Shown here: positions 31,111 to 43,714 of the stretch, piece by piece
Numbering within the stretch: the first letter of the stretch is position 1
Layout: every line of letters begins with the position of its first letter
From: Citrobacter sp. JGM124
Lineage (GTDB): Bacteria; Pseudomonadota; Gammaproteobacteria; Enterobacterales; Enterobacteriaceae
DNA length: 64,000 bases
NCBI RefSeq assembly: GCF_018257795.1
Contig: NZ_JAERJD010000009.1
Location: forward strand, 124,001 to 188,000
Reading direction: 5' to 3'
The notes under the pieces: model-generated
The model's database searches: none
Told to the model about the DNA's origin: nothing
Seen by the model: the letters and a program-made list of their open reading frames with translations, nothing else
Program-made: the position numbers and the translations under genes

Positions 31111-31185
31111 GAAACAAACTGGACGTTAATGATATTGATAATACATAATTTTTTTGCTGTATACGATCATGGGCGTATCCCTTAA

Positions 31186-31338
31186 GTGGGGCGTCTGGTG
31201 CCACCAAAAGTCGTGTCGGTATCCTACAATCATCTAACATTGGTGACGTTTAATGTCTTTCTGGGACCTAAAGCACCATTGGCAATAGCTGAGTATGTTT
31301 CCCCACACAAGCTACCTGGAGTGTATAGCGCTTATTAA
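31186..31338 (+). pseudogene. Short unrecognised reading frame before relA
   Basis: The frame from GTG at 31186 encodes 50 residues, with TFNVFLGPKAPLAIAEYVSP in the middle and KLPGVYSAY at the end. It is in the same frame as the two preceding fragments and has protein-like composition. No ribosome site is apparent. The family is unknown and the call is uncertain. Confidence 0.2.
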
Positions 31339-31398
31339 GCGTGATTAAGAGCTTGCTCAGATCCAACGGATCTGATTTCGGTTTCACAGGAGAGAAGA

Positions 31399-33633
31399 AT
31401 GGTTGCGGTTAGAAGTGCACATCTCAATAAAGCTGGCGAATTTGCGCCTGAAAAATGGATAGCAAGCCTCGGGATTTCCAACCAGCAGTCGTGTGAGCGT
31501 CTGGCCGAAACATGGTCGTATTGTGAGAGTCAAACCAAAGGGCACCCTGATGCCGAATTATTACTTTGGCGCGGCGTTGAGATGGTTGAAATTCTCTCAA
31601 CACTCAGTATGGATAACGATACCCTGCGCGCAGCCCTGTTGTTTCCTCTCATTGACTCTGGTGTGGTCAGTGAAGAAGTGATGCTGGAAAGCATCGGTAA
31701 ACCGGTAGTGGCACTGATTCATGGGGTGTGTGATATCGATGCAATCCGTCATCTGAAAGCCACGCACAACGACTCAGTTTCCTCTGAACAAGTCGATAAT
31801 GTACGACGCATGTTACTGGCGATGGTGGATGACTTCCGTTGCGTTGTGATTAAGCTTGCCGAGCGTATTGCGCATTTGCGAGAAGTGAAGGATGCCCCGG
31901 AAGATGAACGTGTTCTGGTGGCTAAAGAATGTACCAATATTTATGCCCCGCTGGCGAATCGACTGGGTATTGGTCAGTTAAAATGGGAAATGGAAGACTA
32001 CTGCTTCCGGTATTTACACCCGGAAGAGTATAAGCGCATTGCTAAGTTGCTCCATGAGCGCCGTATTGACCGTGAACACTATATTGATGAATTTGTTGCG
32101 ATGTTGCGATCATCAATGAAAGAAGAGGGCGTTAAAGCAGAAGTCTATGGTCGCCCTAAACACATCTACAGTATCTGGCGAAAGATGCAGAAAAAGCATC
32201 TGGCTTTTGACGAGCTGTTTGATGTACGTGCTGTTCGGGTGATTGCTGAACGTTTACAGGATTGCTATGCCGCATTAGGCATTGTTCATACTCACTTCCG
32301 CCATTTACCTGATGAATTTGACGATTATGTCGCCAACCCGAAACCTAATGGCTATCAGTCGATTCACACGGTTGTGCTTGGGCCGAATGGTAAGACGATT
32401 GAAATTCAAATTCGTACTCGTCAGATGCATGAAGAGTCTGAATTAGGGGTTGCAGCCCATTGGAAATACAAAGAGGGCGGTACACGTAATGCTGGCAGCA
32501 GCGGCCATGAAGACCGGATTGCCTGGTTACGTAAACTTATCGCCTGGCAGGAAGAAATGTCAGACTCGGGTGAAATGCTTGATGAAGTGCGTAGCCAGGT
32601 ATTTGATGATCGGGTCTATGTCTTTACCCCAAAAGGTGATGTGGTTGACCTGCCAACGGGGTCAACGCCACTGGATTTTGCTTACCACATTCACAGTGAT
32701 GTAGGGCACCGTTGCATTGGGGCAAAAATTGGCGGGCGTATAGTTCCGTTTACTTACCAGTTGCAAATGGGTGATCAGATAGAAGTGATTACTCAGAAGC
32801 AACCCAATCCAAGTCGTGACTGGTTAAACCCTAATCTTGGTTACATCACGACAAGTCGTGGTCGGGCCAAAATTCATAACTGGTTCCGTAAACAAGATCG
32901 TGACAAGAATATTCTGGCGGGCCGGCAGATCCTCGACGATGAAATTGAACGTCTGGGAGTCAGTCTCAAAGAAGCCGAAAAAACCTTATTACCACGCTAT
33001 AACTTTAATGATATTGAAGAGTTGCTGGCAGCGATTGGCGGGGGAGACATTCGCCTCAATCAGATGAGCAATTATCTGCAGGCTCAGTTTAACAAGCCAA
33101 GCGCCGAAGAGCAGGATGCAGAAGCATTACGTCAACTACAGCAAAAAACTTATTCACCACAGCAGTCACAGCGCAAAGATGATGGCCGTGTCGTTGTCGA
33201 AGGTGTTGGCAACCTGATGCACCATATTGCGCGTTGCTGCCAGCCAATTCCTGGGGATGAAATTGTTGGTTTTATTACCCAGGGACGCGGTATCTCTATC
33301 CACCAGGCCGATTGCGACCAACTTGCGGAGCTGAAATCTCATGCGCCGGAACGTATTGTCGATGCGGTCTGGGGGGAAAGTTATTCCAGTGGTTACTCAC
33401 TGGTGGTACGTGTGACGGCGAATGATCGCAGTGGCCTGTTACGCGATATTACGACTATTTTAGCCAACGAGAAGGTCAATGTTCTCGGTGTTGCGAGCCG
33501 CAGTGATACTAAACAGCAACTGGCGACGATTGATATGAACATTGAGATTTATAATTTACAAGTCCTGGGTAGAGTCCTGGGGAAACTGAATCAAGTCCCC
33601 GATATTATCGATGCCCGACGACTGCATGGTTAA
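31399..33633 (+). CDS. relA: GTP pyrophosphokinase RelA ((p)ppGpp synthetase I)
   Basis: This ribosome-bound enzyme makes (p)ppGpp from ATP and GTP or GDP when uncharged tRNA enters the A site. It has 744 residues, as in E. coli. Domains: degenerate HD domain (about 1-200), synthetase domain with YGRPKHIYSIWRKMQKK and ANPKPNGYQSIHTVV, TGS (VYVFTPKGDVVDLPTGSTPL), zinc-finger/helical region with HHIARCCQPIPGD, and a C-terminal ACT domain (VRVTANDRSGLLRDITTIL). The HD residues needed for hydrolysis are absent, as is normal for RelA. GGAGAG precedes the ATG. Confidence 0.98.
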   Translation: MVAVRSAHLNKAGEFAPEKWIASLGISNQQSCERLAETWSYCESQTKGHPDAELLLWRGVEMVEILSTLSMDNDTLRAALLFPLIDSGVVSEEVMLESIGKPVVALIHGVCDIDAIRHLKATHNDSVSSEQVDNVRRMLLAMVDDFRCVVIKLAERIAHLREVKDAPEDERVLVAKECTNIYAPLANRLGIGQLKWEMEDYCFRYLHPEEYKRIAKLLHERRIDREHYIDEFVAMLRSSMKEEGVKAEVYGRPKHIYSIWRKMQKKHLAFDELFDVRAVRVIAERLQDCYAALGIVHTHFRHLPDEFDDYVANPKPNGYQSIHTVVLGPNGKTIEIQIRTRQMHEESELGVAAHWKYKEGGTRNAGSSGHEDRIAWLRKLIAWQEEMSDSGEMLDEVRSQVFDDRVYVFTPKGDVVDLPTGSTPLDFAYHIHSDVGHRCIGAKIGGRIVPFTYQLQMGDQIEVITQKQPNPSRDWLNPNLGYITTSRGRAKIHNWFRKQDRDKNILAGRQILDDEIERLGVSLKEAEKTLLPRYNFNDIEELLAAIGGGDIRLNQMSNYLQAQFNKPSAEEQDAEALRQLQQKTYSPQQSQRKDDGRVVVEGVGNLMHHIARCCQPIPGDEIVGFITQGRGISIHQADCDQLAELKSHAPERIVDAVWGESYSSGYSLVVRVTANDRSGLLRDITTILANEKVNVLGVASRSDTKQQLATIDMNIEIYNLQVLGRVLGKLNQVPDIIDARRLHG

Positions 33634-33641
33634 GGCTTTAC

Positions 33642-33664
33642 AGGGGGGAACTCCCCCCTTTGTC
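33642..33664 (+). terminator. Hairpin downstream of relA
   Basis: AGGGGGG (33642-33648) and CCCCCCT (33653-33659) form a very GC-rich 7-bp stem with a 4-nt loop, followed by TTGTCTT. The T-tract is imperfect, so it may be a partial terminator between relA and mazG. Confidence 0.55.
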
Positions 33665-33699
33665 TTATCCTGGCCCGTTTATTTTGTTAAGGATGTGTC

Positions 33700-34521
33700 A
33701 TGAGTCAGCTAAACCGCCTGCTCGCTATAATGCAGCGTCTGCGTGATCCGGAAAGCGGGTGTCCATGGGATAAAGTACAAACCATGGAAACACTGGCGCC
33801 CTATACGTTAGAAGAAGCTTACGAAGTGCTGGATGCCATTGATCGCAATGATATTGATAGCTTACGTGAAGAGCTGGGTGATGTTCTCTTCCAGGTGGTA
33901 TTTTACGCTCAGATAGCTCAAGAGCAGGGGCAATTTGATTTTGAAGATGTTTGTCAGGCTATTAGTGACAAACTGGAACGGAGACATGCACCAATTTTTG
34001 CTAATCACAGTGCTGATACCAGCGAAAAGGTGCTATCCCAGTGGGAAAGTATTAAGCGTGAAGAACGGGCACAAAAAGCGCAGCACTCGGTTCTTGATGA
34101 TATCCCAGAGGCTTTTCCTGCCTTGATGCGAGCGCAAAAAATACAAAAACGTTGTTCCACTGTGGGGTTCGACTGGGAAACATTGGGCCCGGTACTGGAT
34201 AAGGTTTACGAAGAAATTGATGAAGTGATGTTCGAGGCGCGTCAGGTTGTGGTTGATGACGAAAAGCTGGAGGAAGAAGTCGGTGATCTACTGTTTGCGA
34301 CTGTGAATCTGGCTCGTCATTTGGGCACTAAAGCTGAAATGGCACTCCATAAGGCTAATCGCAAATTTGAATCACGCTTCCGCCAGGTTGAGGCTATTAT
34401 TGCCACACAAGGTCTTACTATGGAAAAAGCGAGCCTGGATGTGATGGAACAGGCCTGGCAACAAGTTAAACAGCAGGAAAAAATTAACTTAACGGTGAAT
34501 AAGCGCGATAAATCAGTGTAA
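33700..34521 (+). CDS. mazG: Nucleoside triphosphate pyrophosphohydrolase MazG
   Basis: This all-alpha NTP pyrophosphatase removes abnormal nucleotides and in E. coli lowers ppGpp. It has 273 residues against 263 in E. coli; the surplus is a charged C-terminal tail after the second MazG repeat. The N-terminal repeat has RDPESGCPWDKVQTMETL and EELGDVLFQVVFYA, and the C-terminal repeat has EEEVGDLLFATVNLARHLG with the metal-binding acidic EExxE/D residues. It follows relA directly; there is no mazEF pair as in E. coli. Confidence 0.96.
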   Translation: MSQLNRLLAIMQRLRDPESGCPWDKVQTMETLAPYTLEEAYEVLDAIDRNDIDSLREELGDVLFQVVFYAQIAQEQGQFDFEDVCQAISDKLERRHAPIFANHSADTSEKVLSQWESIKREERAQKAQHSVLDDIPEAFPALMRAQKIQKRCSTVGFDWETLGPVLDKVYEEIDEVMFEARQVVVDDEKLEEEVGDLLFATVNLARHLGTKAEMALHKANRKFESRFRQVEAIIATQGLTMEKASLDVMEQAWQQVKQQEKINLTVNKRDKSV

Positions 34522-34684
34522 TGACCATAATGGGCGAGAAATTAAACGTGCATTAATCATTTTTATCCATAAATACAATTGGTTGTATTGTTTCTGGTTC
34601 GGCCCGCAAATGAAAATTTGTGGCGCCAGCCCTGTTCGGGTATACTACTTTCCCGTCCTGGTACTCCATCGTCTTTAAACCTAA

Positions 34685-36337
<1,653 letters not shown>

Positions 36338-36353
36338 GCAGAGAGTTAGAACA

Positions 36354-36385
36354 ACAACGCGCGACATTATCGCGCGTTGTTTGTC
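36354..36385 (+). terminator. Hairpin between pyrG and eno
   Basis: ACAACGCGCG (36354-36363) and CGCGCGTTGT (36371-36380) pair perfectly over 10 bp around a 7-nt loop, followed by the weak T-tract TTGTCT. E. coli has a similar element here. It probably reduces read-through into eno, which has its own promoter in E. coli. Confidence 0.6.
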
Positions 36386-36414
36386 TGGAGTTTTAGTTTA
36401 ACATTGTGACTTGA

Positions 36415-37722
<1,308 letters not shown>

Positions 37723-37746
37723 TTATTTACGGTTAACGTAAATGTG

Positions 37747-37774
37747 AAAAAAACCCGCCGCGGCGGGTTTTTTT
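37747..37774 (+). terminator. eno terminator
   Basis: AAACCCGCCG and CGGCGGGTTT meet in a perfect palindrome inside A- and T-runs (37747-37774), 25 bp after the stop. It is the clearest factor-independent terminator in this block. Confidence 0.9.
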
Positions 37775-37964
37775 ATTATGTTTTCAGCATGTTGCTCTGA
37801 GTGAACTCCGAATACAAGTGCCTGATGGGTTATGGTGATCTATTGCCTGGTATTCGTCATTTTGAGGATAACCAGACCACCACTTACACCCTTTAACGCT
37901 TTACCTGTGAACTCATAGCCATCATCTGCGATAATCAGTTTTTATCATTATCAACGGAAGAATT

Positions 37965-38636
37965 ATGCAGTATCCGATAAACGAGATGTTCCAAACCCTG
38001 CAAGGGGAGGGTTTTTTTACTGGCGTACCCGCCATTTTTATTCGTCTGCAAGGGTGCCCGGTAGGTTGTGCCTGGTGTGATACTAAGCATACTTGGGATA
38101 AGCTCGCGGATCGTGAAGTTTCTTTATTTAGCATATTAGCAAAAACCAAAGAAAGCGATAAATGGTCTGCGGCCAGTGCCAGTGACCTGCTGGCCATCAT
38201 TGGTCGACAAGGTTATTCTGCGCGTCATATTGTTATTACGGGTGGCGAACCCTGTATTCATGATTTAACGCCCCTGACCCAGCTGTTGGAAGATAACGGC
38301 TTCAGCTGCCAGATAGAAACCAGCGGGACTCATCCTGTGCAGTGCACCGAAGGTACTTGGGTGACCGTTTCACCAAAGGTAAACATGCGTGGTGGCTATG
38401 ATGTACTCAGCCAGGCGATGGAACGTGCGAATGAGATTAAACATCCGGTAGGACGGGTTCGGGATATAGAAGCCCTGGATTTGCTGCTTGAAACCTTACC
38501 CCTGCGTAAAAATCGTATTATTGCCTTGCAGCCAATCAGCCAGAAAGAAGATGCAACACGCCTGTGCATTGAAACCTGCATTGCCCGCAACTGGCGACTC
38601 TCAATGCAAACCCATAAATATCTGAATATTGCCTAA
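37965..38636 (+). CDS. queE: 7-carboxy-7-deazaguanine synthase
   Basis: This radical SAM enzyme converts 6-carboxytetrahydropterin to 7-carboxy-7-deazaguanine in queuosine synthesis. It has 223 residues, as in E. coli. The iron-sulfur cysteines lie in LQGCPVGCAWCDTKHTW, and VITGGEPCIHDLTPL is the SAM/GGE motif. It is convergent with queD, which makes its substrate. In E. coli high QueE also blocks division through FtsZ-ring binding; no statement can be made for this protein. Confidence 0.96.
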   Translation: MQYPINEMFQTLQGEGFFTGVPAIFIRLQGCPVGCAWCDTKHTWDKLADREVSLFSILAKTKESDKWSAASASDLLAIIGRQGYSARHIVITGGEPCIHDLTPLTQLLEDNGFSCQIETSGTHPVQCTEGTWVTVSPKVNMRGGYDVLSQAMERANEIKHPVGRVRDIEALDLLLETLPLRKNRIIALQPISQKEDATRLCIETCIARNWRLSMQTHKYLNIA

Positions 38637-38649
38637 TCAGACCTTTGAA

Positions 38650-38680
38650 ACGCTGGCAGCGATTCAGGTGGTGCCAGCGT
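38650..38680. terminator. Inverted repeat between convergent queE and queD
   Basis: ACGCTGGCA (38650-38658) and TGCCAGCGT (38672-38680) form a 9-bp stem with a 13-nt loop. There is no T-run, so the role as a bidirectional terminator is tentative. Confidence 0.4.
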
Positions 38681-38698
38681 GACTCTTCAGTACAGAGG

Positions 38699-39058
38699 TT
38701 ATCCCCGATAGACGCAACCCGCGGTACAAGTCTCTTTCACCATTACTGCACTCAGTAATGGCAGTACCGGTTTCATCTCTTGCCAAATCCACTGGGCGAG
38801 TACCTCACTGGTGGGATTCTCAAGGCCGGGAATATCATTCAGATAATAGTGATCCAGCTTGTCATAGGTGGGTTTAAACGCGGCTTTTAGCTCAGAAAAA
38901 TCAATGATCCAGCCGGTATATGGGTCTACTTCACCGGTTATTTCCAGACGGACCATAAATGAGTGACCATGCAAACGGCCACACTTATGACCAGGAGGAA
39001 CATGAGGCAAGTGATGGGCGGCTTCGAAGGTAAAATCTTTGAATAAAGTGGTGGGCAT
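38699..39058 (-). CDS. queD: 6-carboxytetrahydropterin synthase
   Basis: This PTPS-family zinc enzyme makes 6-carboxy-5,6,7,8-tetrahydropterin from dihydroneopterin triphosphate. It has 119 residues (121 in E. coli). Zinc-binding histidines lie in [10 protein letters not shown] and [13 protein letters not shown], and [12 protein letters not shown] carries the catalytic-region residues. It is divergent from cysJ. The start ATG at 39058 follows AGAGATATG on the minus strand. Confidence 0.96.
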   Translation of the reverse strand: MPTTLFKDFTFEAAHHLPHVPPGHKCGRLHGHSFMVRLEITGEVDPYTGWIIDFSELKAAFKPTYDKLDHYYLNDIPGLENPTSEVLAQWIWQEMKPVLPLLSAVMVKETCTAGCVYRG

Positions 39059-39359
39059 AAAACATATCTCTAAAGGCTAAAAACCGGCGGATGATAACGG
39101 AAAGTCGTTTTTTTCGCATTAACTAAACTTTCTTGAATTATTATTGAATGTGAGAGTTACATGCTTCTTAAAATAAAGTCATTTATATCAATGAGTTAAA
39201 TAACCTGTTTTACCACTAATGTTTATCTGAAATTACGGTTAGGCATTTTGGTTATTTGTTATTGCTAACCTGTCTTTAATTGTTGTTAACTCACTCGTTA
39301 ACTTAGTGCCATTACCTTTAATAAGCCCTTTCGTTTCAGCAACCGGAATCCTATAACGC
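39059..39359. promoter_or_regulatory. queD-cysJ divergent control region
   Basis: This 301-bp AT-rich gap should hold the cysJIH promoter, which in E. coli is activated by CysB. I note two GTTAAC hexamers 12 bp apart (39285-39290 and 39297-39302), a tandem dyad that might be part of an operator. CysB sites are too degenerate to call by eye. Confidence 0.4.
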
Positions 39360-41168
39360 ATGACAACTCAGGCTCCTCCGGCCACAATGCTTCCCCTGAA
39401 TCAGGAGCAACTGGCCCACCTTCAGGCGGTGACAACCGACCTTTCTCATACCCAGCTAGCCTGGTTGTCCGGTTATTTCTGGGGAATGGTTAATCAACAA
39501 CCGCACGTTTCTGGCGATGTAATTTCCCCGGTACAGGCGGCTGTCGTGGCTGATACCCCGACCATTACCCTGATTTCCGCATCTCAAACCGGTAATGCAC
39601 GGCGAGTGAGTGAGCAATTACGGGACGAACTATTGGCCGCTGGACTCAGTGTGAACCTGGTCAATGCTGGAGATTATAAATTTAAGCAAATCGCTCAGGA
39701 AAAACTGCTGATCATCATTACCTCCACTCAAGGGGAGGGGGAAACACCTGAAGAGGCTGTTGCGCTGCATAAATTCCTTTTTTCAAAGAAAGCCCCTCGT
39801 CTGGAAGGCAGTGCCTTTGCTGTTTTTAGCCTTGGTGATTCTTCGTATGAGTTTTTTTGCAAAGCGGGAAAAGATTTTGACTCTCGCCTGGCTGAACTTG
39901 GTGCGGAACGCCTGCTTGAGCGCGTTGATGCTGATGTCGAGTATCAGCCAGTGGCTAAAACATGGTGCAATAATCTGGTCACCCGTCTGAAAGCTCGCGT
40001 ACCTGGGGTGGTAACCACTGCAGCAGTACCTGACACCCAGGCTGCTCACCAGGATTTGTATAGCAAAGCGTCACCGCTGGCAGCATCCCTGGCGGTTAAC
40101 CAAAAAATTACAGGTCGGGCTTCCGATAAAGATGTCCGCCACATTGAAATCGATCTTGGTGATTCTGGCCTGCGTTATCAGCCAGGAGATGCACTGGGTG
40201 TCTGGTATCATAACTCACCAGCACTGGTCCACGAGCTGGTGGAACTACTGTGGCTTAACGGTGACGAAACGGTAACCATTGACGGGAACTCGTTGTCACT
40301 CAATGACGCTTTGACCACACATTTTGAACTGACGGTAAATACCGCCGGTATTGTTGAACAATATGCCCAGCTGACGCGTAATACACAACTGCTGGAATGG
40401 GTTGGTGATAAAGGGAGCTTGCAGCGCTATGCGGAGACAACTCCCATTGTTGATATGGTGCGTTTCGCACCGGCAGAGCTTACGGCAGAACAGCTAACGG
40501 GTTTATTACGTCCATTGACGCCTCGTTTGTATTCTATCGCCTCCTCCCAGGCTGAAGCGGAAAATGAAGTGCATATTACCGTCGGTGTTGTGCGTTATGA
40601 AATTGAAGGTCGTTCCCGTACCGGTGGCGCATCAGGGTTCCTTGCTGATCAGCTTGATGAGGATGGAGAAGTCCGCGTGTTTATTGAACACAACGATAAT
40701 TTCCGCCTGCCTGCAGACCCTGAAACACCTGTCATTATGATTGGTCCAGGGACAGGTATTGCTCCTTTCCGCGCTTTTATGCAGCAGCGTGATAACGACG
40801 GGGCTACAGGTAAAAACTGGCTGTTCTTTGGTAACCCGCATTTTACTGAAGATTTTCTCTATCAGGTTGAATGGCAGCGTTATGTTAAAGAAGGCCTGTT
40901 GACCCATATCGACTTGGCTTGGTCGCGTGATCAAGAACATAAAATTTACGTACAAGATAAACTGCGCGAAAAGGGTGCAGAATTGTGGCGCTGGATCCAA
41001 GAGGGTGCGCATATTTACGTTTGTGGTGATGCCAGCCGTATGGCCAAAGACGTTGAGCAAGCATTACTTGACGTGATTTCCGAGCAGGGGGGGATGGATA
41101 CCGAAACTGCAGATGAATTTTTAAGTGAGTTGCGCGTTGAGCGCCGTTATCAGCGAGATGTCTACTAA
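39360..41168 (+). CDS. cysJ: Sulfite reductase flavoprotein (alpha) subunit
   Basis: This subunit carries electrons from NADPH through FAD and FMN to CysI. It has 602 residues (599 in E. coli). The flavodoxin-like FMN domain (about 62-205) has [15 protein letters not shown] and [19 protein letters not shown]. The FAD domain has [12 protein letters not shown] and [11 protein letters not shown]. The NADPH domain has [18 protein letters not shown], and the protein ends RRYQRDVY. The stop overlaps the cysI start (TAATG). Confidence 0.97.
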   Translation: MTTQAPPATMLPLNQEQLAHLQAVTTDLSHTQLAWLSGYFWGMVNQQPHVSGDVISPVQAAVVADTPTITLISASQTGNARRVSEQLRDELLAAGLSVNLVNAGDYKFKQIAQEKLLIIITSTQGEGETPEEAVALHKFLFSKKAPRLEGSAFAVFSLGDSSYEFFCKAGKDFDSRLAELGAERLLERVDADVEYQPVAKTWCNNLVTRLKARVPGVVTTAAVPDTQAAHQDLYSKASPLAASLAVNQKITGRASDKDVRHIEIDLGDSGLRYQPGDALGVWYHNSPALVHELVELLWLNGDETVTIDGNSLSLNDALTTHFELTVNTAGIVEQYAQLTRNTQLLEWVGDKGSLQRYAETTPIVDMVRFAPAELTAEQLTGLLRPLTPRLYSIASSQAEAENEVHITVGVVRYEIEGRSRTGGASGFLADQLDEDGEVRVFIEHNDNFRLPADPETPVIMIGPGTGIAPFRAFMQQRDNDGATGKNWLFFGNPHFTEDFLYQVEWQRYVKEGLLTHIDLAWSRDQEHKIYVQDKLREKGAELWRWIQEGAHIYVCGDASRMAKDVEQALLDVISEQGGMDTETADEFLSELRVERRYQRDVY

Positions 41169-42880
41169 TGAGTGAAAAACACCCCGGACCCCTGGTGGTC
41201 GAAGGTAAACTGGTCGATGCTGAACGTTTAAAGCGCGACAGTAACTATTTACGTGGAACCATCAAGGAAGACTTGCAGGATGGTCTGACTGGTGGTTTCA
41301 ATGGTGATAACTTTTTGCTGATCCGCTTTCACGGTATGTACCAGCAGGACGACCGTGATATTCGAGCTGAACGTGCCGAGCAGAAACTCGAGCCGCGCCA
41401 TGCCATGATGTTACGTTGCCGTTTACCCGGGGGGATCATCTCACCTCAACAATGGATGGCTATCGATAAGTTTGCTGCGGATAAAACGCTCTATGGCAGC
41501 ATTCGACTCACCAACCGTCAAACATTTCAGTTTCACGGAATTCTGAAGAAAAATGTTAAGCCCGCGCATGAAATGCTGCACGAGGTCGGGCTGGACGCCC
41601 TGGCAACGGCGAATGATGTGAATCGTAACGTTCTGTGTACCTCCAATCCTGTTGAGTCAGAGCTGCACCAGGAGGCATATGAATGGGCGAAAAAACTTTC
41701 AGAGCACTTGCTGCCACGCACTCGGGCTTACGCCGAAATCTGGTGGGATAAAGAGAAAATAGCCACCACCGATGAGGAGCCGATTCTCGGGGCGACTTAT
41801 TTGCCGCGTAAATTTAAAACGACCGTGGTCATCCCGCCACAGAACGATGTTGATCTCCACGCGAATGACATGAACTTTGTGGCGATTGCTGAGAATGGCA
41901 AACTGGTCGGTTTTAACTTACTGGTTGGCGGTGGTTTGTCTATCGAGCACGGTAATAAAAATACCTATGCCCGCACTGCCAGCGAATTTGGTTATATTCC
42001 GTTAGAGCATACCCTGGCGGTCGCTGAAGCGGTGGTCACGACGCAACGTGACTGGGGTAACCGCACCGACCGTAAAAATGCGAAAACCAAATACACCCTG
42101 GAACGTGTCGGTGTTGATGTTTTCAAAGCTGAAGTCGAACGCCGTGCTGGTATTACGTTTGAACCGATACGTGAGTATAAATTTACAGGGCGTGGCGACA
42201 GAATCGGTTGGGTGAAAGGTATTGATGATAAATGGCATCTGACTCTGTTTATCGAAAATGGTCGTATTCTGGATTACCCGGATAAGCCTTTGAAAACCGG
42301 ATTACTGGAGATTGCTCGTATCCATCAGGGAGACTTCCGCCTGACGGCTAACCAAAATTTGATCGTTGCCGGTGTGCCAAAAAGTGAGAAGGCCAAGATA
42401 GAGAAACTGGCAAAAACCCATGGTTTAATGGATTCAGTCACACCACAACGTGAAAATTCAATGGCTTGTGTTTCTTTCCCTACTTGCCCACTGGCCATGG
42501 CGGAAGCCGAACGTTTCTTGCCTCAGTTTGTGACCAAAATCGAGCAGGTACTGGTGAAACACAATGTACCTAATGAGCATATCGTCACCCGAGTAACAGG
42601 GTGCCCGAACGGTTGTGGGCGTGCCATGCTGGCTGAAATAGGACTGGTGGGTAAAGCTCCTGGTCGCTATAACTTGCATATTGGTGGTAATCGCACAGGC
42701 ACCCGTATTCCACGTATGTACCAGGAAAATATTACTGAGCCAGAAATTCTCGCCTCAATTGATGATCTGGTAGGACGCTGGGCAAAAGATCGTAAGGGGA
42801 AAGAGGGATTTGGGGATTTTACCGTCCGTACTGGCATTATTCGCCCAGTGCTTGACCCCGCCCGTGACCTCTGGGACTAG
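41168..42880 (+). CDS. cysI: Sulfite reductase hemoprotein (beta) subunit
   Basis: This subunit reduces sulfite to sulfide with siroheme and a 4Fe-4S cluster. It has 570 residues, as in E. coli. The cluster cysteines are in [17 protein letters not shown] and [12 protein letters not shown]. It is coupled to cysJ by a one-base overlap. A perfect 10-bp stem separates it from cysH. Confidence 0.97.
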   Translation: MSEKHPGPLVVEGKLVDAERLKRDSNYLRGTIKEDLQDGLTGGFNGDNFLLIRFHGMYQQDDRDIRAERAEQKLEPRHAMMLRCRLPGGIISPQQWMAIDKFAADKTLYGSIRLTNRQTFQFHGILKKNVKPAHEMLHEVGLDALATANDVNRNVLCTSNPVESELHQEAYEWAKKLSEHLLPRTRAYAEIWWDKEKIATTDEEPILGATYLPRKFKTTVVIPPQNDVDLHANDMNFVAIAENGKLVGFNLLVGGGLSIEHGNKNTYARTASEFGYIPLEHTLAVAEAVVTTQRDWGNRTDRKNAKTKYTLERVGVDVFKAEVERRAGITFEPIREYKFTGRGDRIGWVKGIDDKWHLTLFIENGRILDYPDKPLKTGLLEIARIHQGDFRLTANQNLIVAGVPKSEKAKIEKLAKTHGLMDSVTPQRENSMACVSFPTCPLAMAEAERFLPQFVTKIEQVLVKHNVPNEHIVTRVTGCPNGCGRAMLAEIGLVGKAPGRYNLHIGGNRTGTRIPRMYQENITEPEILASIDDLVGRWAKDRKGKEGFGDFTVRTGIIRPVLDPARDLWD

Positions 42881-42895
42881 AACGTTTATTTATGG

Positions 42896-42927
42896 CCGCC
42901 TGCTACACCATTATGGTTAGCAGGCGG
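42896..42927 (+). other. Intercistronic hairpin between cysI and cysH
   Basis: CCGCCTGCTA (42896-42905) and TAGCAGGCGG (42918-42927) form a 10-bp perfect stem with a 12-nt loop. No T-run follows. It may protect the cysJI message or mark a processing site, much as REP-type hairpins do. Confidence 0.5.
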
Positions 42928-42970
42928 ATAGCCATACACCCCAGTTATTTTATCTACAGTCGAGTTGCTT

Positions 42971-43702
42971 ATGTCCGTATTCATCTTAGATGATTTAAAT
43001 AAATTGCCACCCGAAGAACAAGTTCAGGCTCTGGCAGATGTGAATCAAGAGCTTGAAACACTGACTGCACAGCAGCGTGTAGCCTGGGCACTGGAACATT
43101 TACCTGGCGAGTTTGTTCTCTCTTCCAGCTTTGGTATTCAGGCGGCAGTATGCCTGCACTTGGTCACCCAGCAGTTGCCTGAAATCCCTGTTATTCTCAC
43201 CGATACAGGTTACCTGTTTGCAGAAACCTATCAATTTATCGACGAATTGACCGACGTGTTAAAGCTTAACCTTAAAGTCTATCGTGCACCAGAAAGCGCC
43301 GCCTGGCAGGAAGCACGCTATGGAAAACTTTGGGAGCAGGGGGTTGAGGGCATAACCCGCTACAACGAGATAAATAAAGTTGAGCCGATGAATCGGGCGT
43401 TACATGAGCTTCAGGCTCAAACGTGGTTTGCTGGTTTACGCCGTGAACAGTCTACTAGCCGGGCTAAACTTCCAGTGCTCGGTATTCAGCGTGGCGTACT
43501 GAAGTTCTTGCCGATTATCGACTGGGATAATCGGACGGTGTACCAGTATCTTACTGCTCACGGGCTAAAGTACCACCCACTTTGGGATGAAGGCTATCTC
43601 TCTGTGGGCGATACTCACACTACCCGGAAGTGGGAGCCGGGCATGGCGGAAGAAGAGACCCGCTTTTTTGGCTTAAAGCGCGAATGCGGGCTGCATGAGT
43701 AA
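42971..43702 (+). CDS. cysH: Phosphoadenosine phosphosulfate reductase
   Basis: This thioredoxin-dependent enzyme reduces PAPS to sulfite. I chose the ATG at 42971 (MSVFILDD) over an upstream TTG at 42965, giving 243 residues (244 in E. coli). [16 protein letters not shown] is the PP-loop, [13 protein letters not shown] binds substrate, and the C-terminal ECGLHE holds the catalytic cysteine. It has only the single conserved C-terminal cysteine motif, so it is the PAPS and not the APS type. Confidence 0.97.
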   Translation: MSVFILDDLNKLPPEEQVQALADVNQELETLTAQQRVAWALEHLPGEFVLSSSFGIQAAVCLHLVTQQLPEIPVILTDTGYLFAETYQFIDELTDVLKLNLKVYRAPESAAWQEARYGKLWEQGVEGITRYNEINKVEPMNRALHELQAQTWFAGLRREQSTSRAKLPVLGIQRGVLKFLPIIDWDNRTVYQYLTAHGLKYHPLWDEGYLSVGDTHTTRKWEPGMAEEETRFFGLKRECGLHE

Positions 43703-43714
43703 TCTGTCAGATAA

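Larger units (their letters stand above)
30358..31398. other. Eroded-looking interval between barA and relA (rlmD position)
   Basis: About 1 kb separates barA from relA. In E. coli and relatives rlmD (23S rRNA m5U1939 methyltransferase) sits here. I find no rlmD motif. Instead there are several short coding-like stretches, most of them in the same plus-strand frame but broken by stops (30535-30633, 30661-30894, 30913-31110, 31186-31338). They are listed separately where worthwhile. The last 60 bp before relA look like its own leader, ending in GGAGAG. Confidence 0.5.

Noticed and set aside
33634-33699. Possible mazEF toxin-antitoxin pair between relA and mazG
   Set aside because: Only 66 bp separate the two genes, and they hold a hairpin, so mazEF is absent here.
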